DNA of 64,000 bases from JACPYF01 sp964348695 (GCA_964348695.1 CAYGDI010000001.1:124001-188000), one strand, 5' to 3'. Counted from the first letter of the stretch, positions 50,990 through 60,388 are shown. Notes: generated from the sequence alone by a model not told the origin. Translations and numbers: made by a program.

Positions 50990-51412
50990 ATGAAACTACA
51001 ACTTGTGACAGTACTGGGCACAAAACTCGATACAGAGGTGTATGGTATTACTTTGCCAACAAAAGCTGGTGAAATTTCTGTGTACGAGGGACATGAACCA
51101 TTGATCACCCTCGCCCAGCCTGGTGTGATTGCTGTGAGATACAAAAAGCAAGACAGTGAAAAACAACTAGACTATTTTGCGACTAGTGGTGGTGTTGTTG
51201 AGGTCAATGCCGATTCTGTCAAAGTACTGGTTGATGAGGCTGAACACAGTGACGATATTGTCGAAGGTGAAACGAAAGCAGCATTAGACCGGGCTCTCAA
51301 GCTCAAACAATCTGCCAAGAATCAAGTCGAACTAGAAGAAGCTAGCCAACTAGTTGATAGACATGCTGTTCGGCTCAAAGTCGCTGGTCTTAGGCGACAT
51401 CGACGCAGCTAA
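50990..51412 (+). CDS. atpC: ATP synthase F1 subunit epsilon
   Basis: A 140-residue protein: N-terminal beta-sandwich (LTVLGT-type start, ITLPTKAGEISVYEGHEPLI) and C-terminal helical hairpin. TATACT (50977-50982, extended -10 TGG) ends 7 bases before the ATG, so it has its own leaderless transcript, separate from atpD because of the inserted gene. Confidence 0.93.
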   Translation: MKLQLVTVLGTKLDTEVYGITLPTKAGEISVYEGHEPLITLAQPGVIAVRYKKQDSEKQLDYFATSGGVVEVNADSVKVLVDEAEHSDDIVEGETKAALDRALKLKQSAKNQVELEEASQLVDRHAVRLKVAGLRRHRRS

Positions 51413-51466
51413 GGCTGTCTATTCCCACACTTATCATGGTATAATAAGCCTTATAAGGAGTTGATG

Positions 51467-51889
51467 ATGGAGCGAAGCCCAACTACAAATGCTCTAAAAG
51501 TCGAAGAAGCGATCGCAGCTCGTCGACGTATCGGACATCGTGCCCTAGATCATGATGTATCACCTCGCACTCAACAAGAACCGCAACCAGAAAAAGAACC
51601 ACTCTCTATTGGTGTCGGTAGTCTCGTTTCGTTAGACATATTAGATCGAGATATGGTAGTCGCGGTCTATATATCAGAAACAGAAAAAACTGTTGCAGAC
51701 TTACCACCAGCTATCCAATCGCAATTACCTGAGCGTGTCAAAATAGATCCTGCTGTTCGTTATGATGACAGTAAAAAACAGCTTGATAATCTCGCTGATC
51801 GTTTACAGGGAAAGATGGTTGGCGATACAGTAGAGCTACTCAATGGCAAACTGGCGAAAGTGGACGATATTGTTCAGTTGGCGCTATGA
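51467..51889 (+). CDS. Hypothetical protein, GreA-C-terminus-like fold possible
   Basis: A 140-residue protein. The N-terminal ~50 residues are charged and disordered. The C-terminal part (IGVGSLVSLDILDRDMVVAV ... MVGDTVELLNGKLAKVDDIV) is beta-rich and recalls the FKBP-like C-terminal domain of GreA or Rnk, a weak inference. AAGGAG lies 6 bases before the ATG at 51467. It overlaps the convergent dus gene by 6 bases. Confidence 0.65.
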   Translation: MERSPTTNALKVEEAIAARRRIGHRALDHDVSPRTQQEPQPEKEPLSIGVGSLVSLDILDRDMVVAVYISETEKTVADLPPAIQSQLPERVKIDPAVRYDDSKKQLDNLADRLQGKMVGDTVELLNGKLAKVDDIVQLAL

Positions 51890-52831
51890 GATCAAAGTGT
51901 CGAGTAATGCTCTGACTTCAGTTGTGTCTCTAGTTTGCATCAGTTGGTTGCGCAGCTCGCTTGCACCTTCAAAATCTCGTATGTATATTTTGAAGAAACG
52001 TTTTAGTGTTTCAAATTTTCTTTTTTTCTCGCCTCTTTTGTCGTATAGATCTAGGTGAAAATGTAAAAGCTGCACGAGCTCTTCTTTGGCGTGAGTTGCA
52101 GGCTGCTTTTCAAATGCAAATGGATTGTTGAACACGCCTCTACCGATCATTACACCGTCAACATGGTATTGATCGACGATAGATTGACCGTGAGAACGAT
52201 CGCGAATGTCACCATTGGCGATGATCATTGTTTGTGGGGCTATCTTGTCGCGCAAGTCAACAATACCAGACAATATATCCCAGTGAGCTGGTACTTTGCT
52301 CATTTCTTTTTTTGTGCGTAGATGTATCGTCAGCGCGCTAATATCCTGTTCTAGTAAAAATCTTAGCCACTGCTCGTATTCTTTTACACTAGAGTATCCC
52401 AGTCTGGTTTTGACACTGACAGGTAGTTCGGCTGTTTTTGCAGCAGCTATCATAGATTGTGCAAGTTCTGGATTAGTAATCAAAGCTGCCCCACCGCCGG
52501 ATTTTATCGCGGATTTATCAGGACACCCCATATTGATATCAATACCATCGTAGCCTAGTGTTTTGCAGTGTTTTGCTAGTGCTGCCATGTCTTCTGGCAC
52601 GCCTCCCCAGAGTTGTGCGATGATGGGTTGTTCATCGTCTGACTTGTCTAGACGACCACCAACTGCAATATCGCCTGCATTAACCCAGCCGGTTGCGTTG
52701 GTAAACTCTGTAAAATACATATCGGGTCGTGCTGCACGATCGACAACTTTGCGAAAAACTATATCAGTGACTGCTTCCATAGGGGCAAGTATAAAAAGTG
52801 GTGTTTTCTGTTGATGCCAAATATTTTTCAT
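51884..52831 (-). CDS. dus: tRNA-dihydrouridine synthase
   Basis: A 315-residue FMN enzyme that reduces uridines in the tRNA D-loop. Motifs: LAPMEAVTDIVFRKVV, catalytic Cys in INMGCPDKSAIKSGGGAALI, VKTRLGYSS, IIANGDIRDR and GVMIGRGVFNNPFAF. TATACT abuts the ATG, so the promoter position is unclear. It is a single gene convergent with the 140-aa gene. Confidence 0.95.
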   Translation of the reverse strand: MKNIWHQQKTPLFILAPMEAVTDIVFRKVVDRAARPDMYFTEFTNATGWVNAGDIAVGGRLDKSDDEQPIIAQLWGGVPEDMAALAKHCKTLGYDGIDINMGCPDKSAIKSGGGAALITNPELAQSMIAAAKTAELPVSVKTRLGYSSVKEYEQWLRFLLEQDISALTIHLRTKKEMSKVPAHWDILSGIVDLRDKIAPQTMIIANGDIRDRSHGQSIVDQYHVDGVMIGRGVFNNPFAFEKQPATHAKEELVQLLHFHLDLYDKRGEKKRKFETLKRFFKIYIRDFEGASELRNQLMQTRDTTEVRALLDTLIS

Positions 52832-52860
52832 AGTATAAAAGTGGTTTTAGAAATTCATAA

Positions 52861-53180
52861 AAAAAGAACCCCACTCCCCTACGCCGGGCGGCAAATCAAT
52901 CACTAGGATCGTATTTGCGCCGCTGGCGTAGGGTGTGGGTTTCGCTGCGATGCTATCGTGTCACTTTCAAGCTCACTCGTCGGTGTGGATCAAGTGTGCC
53001 CTACTTTAACGAGGATACGGTATCCTCCCCTTTGTACACGAAGCTGCAGCGAAGTGTCATCGGTGTCTCGGCGGCTACCGATGACAGGTGGTAACGTATC
53101 TGTTGCGCTAGAAGACCTCCATCTTCTTGCATCCCTGCCCTCCTCCCCAGCGGGCGAAGGTATACGTTACCAAACTGTTA
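52861..53180 (-). ncRNA. Structured 3' region of the zinc-finger mRNA (RNA D)
   Basis: A 320-base stretch after the microprotein stop, transcribed from the same promoter. RNA-sense helices: GGTAACGTAT/ATACGTTACC (10 bp) enclosing AGAAGA/TCTTCT; TCATCGGT/ACCGATGA; GAGGAT-ACCGT-ATCCTC; then the terminal hairpin. No ORF of interest. It is comparable in style to RNAs A-C, but here a coding region precedes it. Confidence 0.6.
52867..52941 (-). terminator. Terminator of the zinc-finger transcript
   Basis: A long stem: AACCCCAC/GTGGGTT (one bulge), CCCTACGCC/GGCGTAGGG, and GCGGC-AAAT/ATTTGCGCCGC, followed on the minus strand by UUUUUUU. Confidence 0.85.
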
Positions 53181-53321
53181 CTACTTGGGCTCGCCACAGT
53201 CTTTGCAGACTTCGCCTTTGCCCTTGCAGTGAGAACATGGCCACCCGGACATGCCGAGTGATTTGCCGTGTCCACTGCAGTTCTTGCAGGTTACGGTGCC
53301 GTTCTTGTGGTAACAGGACAT
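53181..53321 (-). CDS. 46-aa DnaJ-type zinc-finger microprotein
   Basis: A 46-residue ORF with CxxCxGxG motifs as in the DnaJ cysteine-rich domain: CKNCSGHGKS, CSHCKGKGE, and CKDCGEPK. Six Cys in pairs plus an N-terminal Cys could bind one or two Zn2+. AAAGGAG lies about 10 bases before the ATG at 53321, and TATAAT (53368-53373) about 45 upstream. Stand-alone zinc ribbons like this may act as small redox or protein-binding modules; the role is unknown. Confidence 0.82.
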   Translation of the reverse strand: MSCYHKNGTVTCKNCSGHGKSLGMSGWPCSHCKGKGEVCKDCGEPK

Positions 53322-53367
53322 CTGCACACCACTCCTTTGTCTCGAAATGGTCTACTGACGGTCGTTA

Positions 53368-53396
53368 ATTATAGACTTTTACTTGTCCGAAAGCAA
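53368..53396 (-). promoter_or_regulatory. Promoter of the zinc-finger transcript
   Basis: Minus strand: -35 TTGCTT (53391-53396), 17 bases, -10 TATAAT (53368-53373). The -35 lies inside the 3' end of the helicase gene. Confidence 0.65.
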
Positions 53397-56300
53397 GTCT
53401 TTTTCAAACTCTAAAACACCTTTGTACGTGTTCGGGTAGCTTGAAGTGTCAATAAATTCACAGTGCATGATGCACGACCAGACTTTTGTAACTAGTAATT
53501 TGAACTTTTCTAGATCATCTTGGGTAAAGTCTGCATCGAGTGAGACAAGTTTTTTACTCGCTGATGGTTCGATAAAATCAAGGGTCAGTTTGCCGACGCG
53601 ATAACCTTTGAAATCACGTGCATTTTCGATCAAAAGTTGGTAAAACATCAGTTGTTGTTTGTATTTGTGCAGCTTGATTTTTTCAAAATCAGTAGAGCCT
53701 TTCCAGCTCGTAGGTGGTTTGCCTGTTTTGTAATCAACCACATCTACTGTCTTGTCTACTCTAGTAACTTGCATTAGATCTACAACTCCAGTGAGACGAG
53801 CTTCTCCACAAGTTGCGCCTTGGTGTGCGAAATTGAATTCGGCATCTTGTTGGGGGTCGAATGAATCATAAGAATGATCGAGATAGAAGCGCAGAGCGTC
53901 ACTTCCTTTTTGTAGTTGCTGATTGTATTCGTGTTCGGGTAGGCGTGCACGTTTTAGGTATTTTTCGAAGTCACCAACAACATCCTCTATCGGTCGTCGG
54001 TCACCTTCAGCCCGTAGATGTTGATGAGCGTTCTGTAGGGCGCTATGGACACTCGATCCAGTTGCAGCACTCGCTGACATACTTTTAGGAAAATGCAGTA
54101 GATTATTGAGTAGAAAGCCTTTTGGCCCACCTTCTGTAATGTCGATAAAATTGTTCAAATGGGTGGCGCTCAGTTGGTAATTCTTCAGTAATTTTACGAG
54201 TATTTCCTGCAAGGTTTTATCTTTGTTGATATCAACTGCCGCGTGCCAGGTATTCTCAGCTGCTTCTAGCTGTATATTGTGTGATTGTCCATCTGTCAGT
54301 TGCCATTTTTGATCTGATAAAAATTCTGCTTTCAGGCTTTTTTTGCCCGACAAACTTTGTTCGGATGATGATATATGCAAGTATTTTTTTGCACGAGTCA
54401 TTGCGACAAAAAAGAGACGCAACTTGTCGTCGTAGCTATCACCAGAGAGTCCAATAGGCATATTTGTTGGGTAAGATAGTTTGTTCGAGGCCCCCCTGCT
54501 TTTACTGCCCCACACATCGTCATTTGCATGAAGTATATAGACTGCTTCAAACTCCAGACCTTTTGATTTGTGAGCTGTCATTACCTGTACAGCTCCCTCT
54601 ATGGTTTCGGCTGAGTAATGATTTTTGAGCTGTATGCCCGCGCTCTTGGCGAGATCGCAATATGCAACAAAATCGTCAAGTGCCAAGGTTTCCGTGGATC
54701 GGTATTGTCGAATAGTCGAACGAATAGTGGCTAGTGACTGTAGAAGCGTAATATACTCACCAGGGTTTTTATGTATTTTTTTCTCTGAAAAATAGTATTC
54801 TTTTAGTGGTGAAGTGTATGTTTTGTCATGCTGGCTACCTAGTAGCATATCGAGACTCGTCTCTACAGTGACTTCTGTACTGATCTTTGCCATGTCGAGC
54901 AACCACTCAGCTAGCGTGCTGATATGGTTTTCGTACCCAAGCATCGTCTCTAACCATTGTTCACGCTTCTTGTACGCATCCAAACTGATTTGCCACAGCT
55001 CACGAGGTGCAAGACCAAAAGCGGGGTGAGAAAGAATTTCTGGTAGTTGTTGGTCTATGTGTTGGATATCCCCTCGGGCTATTGATTGCACGACTCGAGC
55101 AAGTCTGATCAATATATCAACAACAGGACTCTCTAGTATATTCTCGTCATGCTCAAAACTAACCTTGATGTTTTTGTGATGGAGGTATGGCAAAAACGCA
55201 AGTATGTCTTTTTTGCCGCGTGCGAGCACTGCAATATCGTGCGGTTTCGTACCAGACGCAATCTTCTGTGCTATATTTTCTGCAACGGCAAGAAACTCGG
55301 CTGCTTGAGTTTCGTACTCGGCAAAGTGGGTCTCTTTCCCGTTGCCAGCGCTATGCGCCAAAAGCTCTTTGTTGATTGATTCTATTTGCGTTTCGAGCCG
55401 ATCAGAGCCTTGCACGATAACTTCACGAGAGGTGCTGAGTATGTGTTTGACACTCCTATAATTGTGTTTGAGCGTGATGATTTCAATGCCAGGTAAGTGT
55501 TTTTGAAAGTTTAGGATATTGCTAATCTCAGCGCCCTGAAAACTATAAATTGCTTGGTCGTCATCACCAACTACCATGACATTCGGAGCGTCCCCAGTAG
55601 GTATGTTGATGAGGTTTTTTAGAATACGCATCTGAGCACCGTTGGTATCTTGGAACTCGTCGACCATTATGTATTGGTATTTTTCCTGAATATTAAGACG
55701 CAGCTCGTGGTTGACGTCCAAACCAACTGCAACGCGCAGTATCATGTCGTCGTAATCGTACAGCTTTGCTTGATGCATTGCATCTATGTAATCTTGGTAC
55801 ACGCTGCTAGCGGCAACTAGCACCACAAATCTTTTTTTGTCACGTAATACAAATTGCCCTTCGTTGTTTTTTTCGAGCCAGTTTGATTTCCACTGAGTGA
55901 TTGCCGTAGTTTTTTGCGTTTCCTGAGCTGTTTGTACAGCATCTCGAAGCTGCTGTACGCAGACCGAGGCGAGAGGTTCTATGTTTGGTACATTTGTTGG
56001 TTCTGGTGTGTAGCGTGACAGTTTATCCAGGAAAGCGTCCAGGCCTGTGATGATTTTTTTGTCTATTCTTTCCGGCCAAAAATCTTGTAGTATCGGTTCA
56101 ACGTATTCTATGAAGTCTAGTGAGTGACGCGCTGCGCGCTGGATCTCATCTGGAGTCATACCAGCACGTTTGAAGTCAGATATGCTCGCCTGTATCTTTT
56201 TCATATACGTATATTCATCGCCAATTTTTTTGTTGAGAGGGTCGTCGTGCGCTAGGTTGCGAAATATTTTGCGGAGTATCTCGTATGTAGACAGCTCGTC

Positions 56301-56645
56301 GGCAGGGCTAAAGTCTGCACCTCGGTAGAAAAAATCAGGGTTGTTGCTCATCACTTCACTACCAAAGCCGTGGAAAGTTTGGATTGCAACCCTATACGCA
56401 TCCTGTCCGATTAGATCAATCAAGCGCTCCCGCATAGCACGAACGCCACTCTCGGTGTACGTTAGGCATAGAATGTTGCTGGCATCCATGTCAGTAGAGC
56501 GCAATATGTTCGCTGTGCGCATGCTTAGAAGTTCAGTTTTGCCGGTACCTGGGCCAGCGATTACCATTAGGGGTCCCTCGATGTGATCAACAGCTTGCTT
56601 TTGGGCGCTATTTAGTGCGTCGTAGCGTTTTTTGTACTCTATCAT
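53379..56645 (-). CDS. UvrD/PcrA-family helicase fused to a RecB-type nuclease
   Basis: A 1088-residue SF1A helicase. Motif I VIAGPGTGKTELL (~28), motif II MVDEFQDTNGAQ, motif III VVGDDDQAIYSFQGAE, motif IV LKHNYRS, motif V VMTAHKSKGLEF, motif VI FFVAMTRAKKYL. The C-terminal ~250 residues hold a PD-(D/E)xK nuclease (ARLTGVVDLMQV ... VDVVDYKTGKPP). This is the arrangement of AddA- or AdnB-like DNA-break processing enzymes. No partner nuclease gene lies beside it. The ATG at 56645 is divergent from the gene at 56669. Confidence 0.93.
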   Translation of the reverse strand: MIEYKKRYDALNSAQKQAVDHIEGPLMVIAGPGTGKTELLSMRTANILRSTDMDASNILCLTYTESGVRAMRERLIDLIGQDAYRVAIQTFHGFGSEVMSNNPDFFYRGADFSPADELSTYEILRKIFRNLAHDDPLNKKIGDEYTYMKKIQASISDFKRAGMTPDEIQRAARHSLDFIEYVEPILQDFWPERIDKKIITGLDAFLDKLSRYTPEPTNVPNIEPLASVCVQQLRDAVQTAQETQKTTAITQWKSNWLEKNNEGQFVLRDKKRFVVLVAASSVYQDYIDAMHQAKLYDYDDMILRVAVGLDVNHELRLNIQEKYQYIMVDEFQDTNGAQMRILKNLINIPTGDAPNVMVVGDDDQAIYSFQGAEISNILNFQKHLPGIEIITLKHNYRSVKHILSTSREVIVQGSDRLETQIESINKELLAHSAGNGKETHFAEYETQAAEFLAVAENIAQKIASGTKPHDIAVLARGKKDILAFLPYLHHKNIKVSFEHDENILESPVVDILIRLARVVQSIARGDIQHIDQQLPEILSHPAFGLAPRELWQISLDAYKKREQWLETMLGYENHISTLAEWLLDMAKISTEVTVETSLDMLLGSQHDKTYTSPLKEYYFSEKKIHKNPGEYITLLQSLATIRSTIRQYRSTETLALDDFVAYCDLAKSAGIQLKNHYSAETIEGAVQVMTAHKSKGLEFEAVYILHANDDVWGSKSRGASNKLSYPTNMPIGLSGDSYDDKLRLFFVAMTRAKKYLHISSSEQSLSGKKSLKAEFLSDQKWQLTDGQSHNIQLEAAENTWHAAVDINKDKTLQEILVKLLKNYQLSATHLNNFIDITEGGPKGFLLNNLLHFPKSMSASAATGSSVHSALQNAHQHLRAEGDRRPIEDVVGDFEKYLKRARLPEHEYNQQLQKGSDALRFYLDHSYDSFDPQQDAEFNFAHQGATCGEARLTGVVDLMQVTRVDKTVDVVDYKTGKPPTSWKGSTDFEKIKLHKYKQQLMFYQLLIENARDFKGYRVGKLTLDFIEPSASKKLVSLDADFTQDDLEKFKLLVTKVWSCIMHCEFIDTSSYPNTYKGVLEFEKDLLSDK

Positions 56646-56668
56646 TACATATATTATATACTAGTACT

Positions 56669-57154
56669 ATGGACGCAACCTATGACAAGCTAGCACTTGA
56701 AGGAGTCACTCGAGAAAAGTTCGGATTGCATACGGATATAAAACAGCTATTACTATGTGATGTACCGGTGAGTCATACTTCTACAGCCTCTGTTTTTTTG
56801 ACAAAAAACAAACAATTGTATGTGTATATCAACGGCCAGGCTAGGCTGAGTCTCGGTGATATACGGAAAATTATTACACGTATGGGTCTTGTACCGGAGC
56901 TTTTTTTACCTCCACGGGGCGAAGTGGATTATTTTAGTGAGTACGCTAGAGAAAAATTCAAAGAAGTATATCCAGGAAGATCACATGCTAGTGATTCGGA
57001 TCTCGCTTACTACAAAACGTTGACGCCATATAGGCCAGCGCTTGTGCAAATCAACGAAGTCAAAGATGGTGTGATACGCCAATTTGATACTGATAGCTCA
57101 CAAGGCTGGCGCCCGGCAAAGTCGTTTAGCTACAAAAGAATCAAGACTATTTAG
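56669..57154 (+). CDS. Conserved hypothetical protein
   Basis: A 161-residue soluble protein of unknown family, alpha/beta in pattern (SVFLTKNKQLYVYINGQARL). It contains an FLPPRGEVDYFSEYAREKF segment and a C-terminal basic stretch. TATACT (56657-56662) ends 6 bases before the ATG; it is leaderless and shares a 23-bp divergent region with the helicase gene. Confidence 0.68.
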   Translation: MDATYDKLALEGVTREKFGLHTDIKQLLLCDVPVSHTSTASVFLTKNKQLYVYINGQARLSLGDIRKIITRMGLVPELFLPPRGEVDYFSEYAREKFKEVYPGRSHASDSDLAYYKTLTPYRPALVQINEVKDGVIRQFDTDSSQGWRPAKSFSYKRIKTI

Positions 57155-57674
57155 TTTTTGTCGTTTTGGTCTTTTTTTGTGTGTAGTTATTTTTGATCTG
57201 AAATAACAAGTAAAAACCAATCGCTGACCCTACTAGACTCATCAAAAAGCTCGGAAGACCGTATCCTACTAGAAAAATCTGCAGCACACCATAGGCAACA
57301 TTCACGACACTGGCAAGAAACAGTAGATCCCAGCCTTTTTTTGATTTTTCTGATAGTGGTTTGTACGCCATCAAGAATATTGCGGCGTTTACTATTAGGA
57401 ACCCTATACCAACATACAGCAAGATTTTGTCAGTTTGGCTATAGACAACTCCGTAACCGATAGATGCGCTGAGGTAATTGGCGGCTTCCAATATTCTGTT
57501 AGTTGATGTTACTGCACCCCATACTGTAAATGCTGCAGCGAGCTGGATGATCGCCAAAAAGAGCGCTAAATATGGCCAGATTGACACAAGTGTGTCCTTG
57601 GCGTTTTTTGGTAGCTCTGGCAGATCCTTGAATAGTGGCTCTAGCTGAGCTTCTAGTTTATGTAATGTCTCCAT
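57147..57674 (-). CDS. Hypothetical membrane protein
   Basis: A 175-residue protein with an N-terminal amphipathic helix and four membrane helices (LALFLAIIQLAAAFTVWGAV, LLYVGIGFLIVNAAIFLMAY, LLFLASVVNVAYGVLQIFLV, FLMSLVGSAIGFYLLFQI), ending in a basic tail. Family not recognised. It overlaps the convergent 161-aa gene by 8 bases. GGGG precedes the ATG. Confidence 0.7.
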   Translation of the reverse strand: METLHKLEAQLEPLFKDLPELPKNAKDTLVSIWPYLALFLAIIQLAAAFTVWGAVTSTNRILEAANYLSASIGYGVVYSQTDKILLYVGIGFLIVNAAIFLMAYKPLSEKSKKGWDLLFLASVVNVAYGVLQIFLVGYGLPSFLMSLVGSAIGFYLLFQIKNNYTQKKTKTTKTK

Positions 57675-57800
57675 AATTCCCCCGTCATGTTAGATTATCT
57701 ACCTACAGCATACGCGCAAGGCAGAGACTATGCAATATGTTTTATGTAGTTATGTATACTTTTGGTATATATCAAAAATTTGCACAAATACACAAAGTTG

Positions 57801-57843
57801 CTGTGGCAGAGGGGGCGCTGGTTGCACCCCCTCTGCTCCACAG
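57801..57843 (-). terminator. Terminator of the hisS operon
   Basis: CTGTGG (57801-57806) pairs with CCACAG (57838-57843), with AGAGGGGG/CCCCCTCT inside. It follows the stop of the PRTase-like gene by 2 bases on the minus strand. Confidence 0.7.
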
Positions 57844-57844
57844 A

Positions 57845-58870
57845 TTAGAGCTTCGGGTTGTTGCTTGAGAGCACTGCAGTGATCCTGCTATTCGTTTCTG
57901 GGAAACGATAACTCTCTTCCTGCCCCTCTATCTCTAGAGGAATTGGTATGCTCACCCTTTGCTTGGAATGGATGATGTCACTGATAGTCAGCGGCACCAT
58001 GTCGGGGTTGAGTCTTTCGATCTCACCGAACAGATCACATGCCAGTGCTCTGCAGCGCCGGGAAAAGTCCTCGACCTTGTCCTGAGGGATTGTAGCCCAC
58101 TCAGAGACAGGACTATGAGGACTGATGTAGGGCATGCAGAACGTAGCCTGGTGGCTGCTGTAAAACGGTGACAGACGTTTACCGAGCTTGACACCCAGTA
58201 CTTTGCCGCATCCTGGGACGAAGGGCAAAAAATCATGGTCGGGAACCCAGTCCAAAATTGGACCTAGTTCTCTGGCCACATGTACTGGTACACCGAGTGT
58301 TTCCTCGATCTCTTTCACAGGCGCTTTGCTGTAATTAAACCCAGCAACGATTCCTGCGATATTGACCCCGACCTCCTGGAGGCCGCGTACGACATACTTC
58401 ATGGTTTCACCCTTGAAGATGCCGTCTTCTGCGAGAACAACTGGTGTGTTTTGACCACGACTCTTGCTAAGAGCAGCGATATTGACGAACTGAGCATGCA
58501 GATCTTTGTGACCGGGACGAGGTCCTAGTCCAAGGGAATTGCCATAGATGTCAACCAGACGGTTGATCTGTATGGATATTCCGTGTACAGACTGCTGTAT
58601 CTCAGGGCAGGTGCTGACGACAAGAACGTTGTCTCCGTAGAGCTCATAAATCTCACCCAGAACTTCATCGGCGACATCACGCATCTTGAGACGCATAACC
58701 GGGGTGTCTGCCCCGATTGCACCCTGCAGTACGTTCGCGAGCTCATCTTGGATGGTCTCGATGAATTGACTGTCAGGTTCCGGAGTTTTGAGCCCCAGAT
58801 GTCGTATCTTTATGACTTTTTCGCCCAGATCTTCTGTTAGAAGATATGAGCCCGATGGTTGAGCTGACAT
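57845..58870 (-). CDS. Phosphoribosyltransferase-like protein downstream of hisS
   Basis: A 341-residue protein of unclear family. Residues ~120-185 look like a type I PRTase core: GPRPGHKDLHAQFVNIAAL and the PRPP-loop-like PVVLAEDGIFKGETMKYVV, followed by a VNIAGIVAGF strand. It is distinct from the two Ter-linked PRTase-like proteins. It starts 15 bases after hisS and shares its terminator, so the two are one operon. A role linked to histidine or PRPP use is possible; no substrate can be given. Confidence 0.62.
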   Translation of the reverse strand: MSAQPSGSYLLTEDLGEKVIKIRHLGLKTPEPDSQFIETIQDELANVLQGAIGADTPVMRLKMRDVADEVLGEIYELYGDNVLVVSTCPEIQQSVHGISIQINRLVDIYGNSLGLGPRPGHKDLHAQFVNIAALSKSRGQNTPVVLAEDGIFKGETMKYVVRGLQEVGVNIAGIVAGFNYSKAPVKEIEETLGVPVHVARELGPILDWVPDHDFLPFVPGCGKVLGVKLGKRLSPFYSSHQATFCMPYISPHSPVSEWATIPQDKVEDFSRRCRALACDLFGEIERLNPDMVPLTISDIIHSKQRVSIPIPLEIEGQEESYRFPETNSRITAVLSSNNPKL

Positions 58871-58885
58871 AGGTTCGTTACCTAT

Positions 58886-60193
58886 CTATGGTCGAATGGA
58901 CTGCGCCAGATCGGCGACAGAGACTGTCTCGTTCGAACCGGAATCCATGTCTTTGAGAGATACGGATTCTGCTTCTACTTCTCGCTCGCCAATCAGAACA
59001 ACGTAACGAAAACCCATACGGTCCGCGTAACGCATTTTCTTCTTGACGGCGTTTGACTCTGTGTACAGCATGACGCCAATACCTGCATCGCGAAGCGTCT
59101 TGGCAACGGAAAGCGCGTATTGGGTCTGGTCTTGGTCGATTGGCATCACTACAACGTCTACAGGACTCTGCTGGGTCGGTGTGATAACACCAATTTCACG
59201 GAGTTTGTAGAACAGTCGTGTGAGACCGATGGAGATACCAACTCCTGGAAGTTCGGTATTGGTGTAGTAGCTGGCAAGGTCGTCGTAACGACCGCCAGAA
59301 CACACACTGCCGACTTCTGGGTGATCGTCAAGAATTGTTTCGTACACAGTGCCTGTGTAGTAGTCCAATCCTCGGGCGATCTTGAGGTCAATCTTGAACC
59401 GTGATTCAGGCACACCCATGACTCGCAGAGCTTGGATAAGCGCTGTGAGTTTGGAGACGCCTTCTTCGAACAGTTCTGATTGGATGTTGAGTCCGCTGAG
59501 CTTGCCGAGTATCTCGTCGTTGTTTCCAGCGATTGCTGTGAAATCAATGACTTGATCGATCTGCTCGTTGGACAGTCCGAGCTCGGAGAGTTCGGCGACA
59601 ACATCCTCTCGACTGATCTTCTCCATCTTGTCGATGATCCGAAGAACATTTGCTGACTGTTCTTTCAAGCCAATTCCCTCGAAGAATCCGTTGAGGACTC
59701 GACGATCATTCAGACGAATTGTGAACTCGCCAAAATTGAACTGCTCGAAAATCTCGTTGATGATCGCCGGAAATTCGGCGTCAACGATTGCACTGTTTGA
59801 TCCGATGATGTCGATGTCACACTGGTAGAACTCGCGAAAACGACCCGCTTGGGTGCGCTCACCGCGGTGGACTTTGCCAATGTGGTAACGACGGAACGGA
59901 AATGTCAATGCACTTTCGTGCTGTGCTGTGTACCGTGCGAGCGGGACGGTCAGATCAAAGCGAAGGCTGAGATCGTTGCGTCCGTGGTCAAATCGGTACA
60001 CCTGTTGTTCTGTTTCACCGCCTCCTTTTGCGAGCAACACCTCTGACAATTCAATGTCAGGCGTGTCGATCGGCGAGAATCCGTGCAGTTCGTATGTTGC
60101 ACGAATGATGTCCATCAATCGATTGAACTCGAGTTGTTCCCCTGGTAGATATTCACCAAAGCCACTCGGTGTTCGTGGTTTGACTAGTGTCAT
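58886..60193 (-). CDS. hisS: Histidyl-tRNA synthetase
   Basis: A 435-residue class II synthetase. Motif 1 region PSGFGEYLPGE; motif 2 FRRYHIGKVHRGERTQAGRF; HisA signature LKIARGLDYYTGTVYE; motif 3 VGISIGLTRLFYKL; C-terminal anticodon domain. The strong promoter TTGACA-17-TATTAT lies at 60273-60301. The ~72-base leader has an 11-bp hairpin (60221-60246) but no T-box motif. Operon with the PRTase-like gene. Confidence 0.97.
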   Translation of the reverse strand: MTLVKPRTPSGFGEYLPGEQLEFNRLMDIIRATYELHGFSPIDTPDIELSEVLLAKGGGETEQQVYRFDHGRNDLSLRFDLTVPLARYTAQHESALTFPFRRYHIGKVHRGERTQAGRFREFYQCDIDIIGSNSAIVDAEFPAIINEIFEQFNFGEFTIRLNDRRVLNGFFEGIGLKEQSANVLRIIDKMEKISREDVVAELSELGLSNEQIDQVIDFTAIAGNNDEILGKLSGLNIQSELFEEGVSKLTALIQALRVMGVPESRFKIDLKIARGLDYYTGTVYETILDDHPEVGSVCSGGRYDDLASYYTNTELPGVGISIGLTRLFYKLREIGVITPTQQSPVDVVVMPIDQDQTQYALSVAKTLRDAGIGVMLYTESNAVKKKMRYADRMGFRYVVLIGEREVEAESVSLKDMDSGSNETVSVADLAQSIRP

Positions 60194-60220
60194 TATTCCT
60201 CTCTTTTTAATCTGCGATGA

Positions 60221-60246
60221 GCCATTTCCCTGATGAGGGAGATGGC
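60221..60246 (-). promoter_or_regulatory. Hairpin in the hisS leader
   Basis: GCCATTTCCCT-gatg-AGGGAGATGGC (plus-strand reading), an 11-bp stem ~30 bases before the start codon. Confidence 0.45.
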
Positions 60247-60272
60247 CTCCCTAGGGATGGCCCATTGCGTGA

Positions 60273-60301
60273 ATAATAAATTAAATTTTGTGATTTGTCA
60301 A
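60273..60301 (-). promoter_or_regulatory. hisS promoter
   Basis: Minus strand: -35 TTGACA (60296-60301, consensus), 17 bases, -10 TATTAT (60273-60278). Confidence 0.75.
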
Positions 60302-60388
60302 ATATGAATTATGAAAAGTAAATTCAGATATTATTCATTTAGTATATCATTTTTTTACTCCGATGCGTGTTTTTGTCTTGGTATAAAA

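Noticed and set aside
60194..60388. A T-box in front of hisS
   Set aside because: The leader has a hairpin but no TGGNACCGCG core, unlike the hisG leader.
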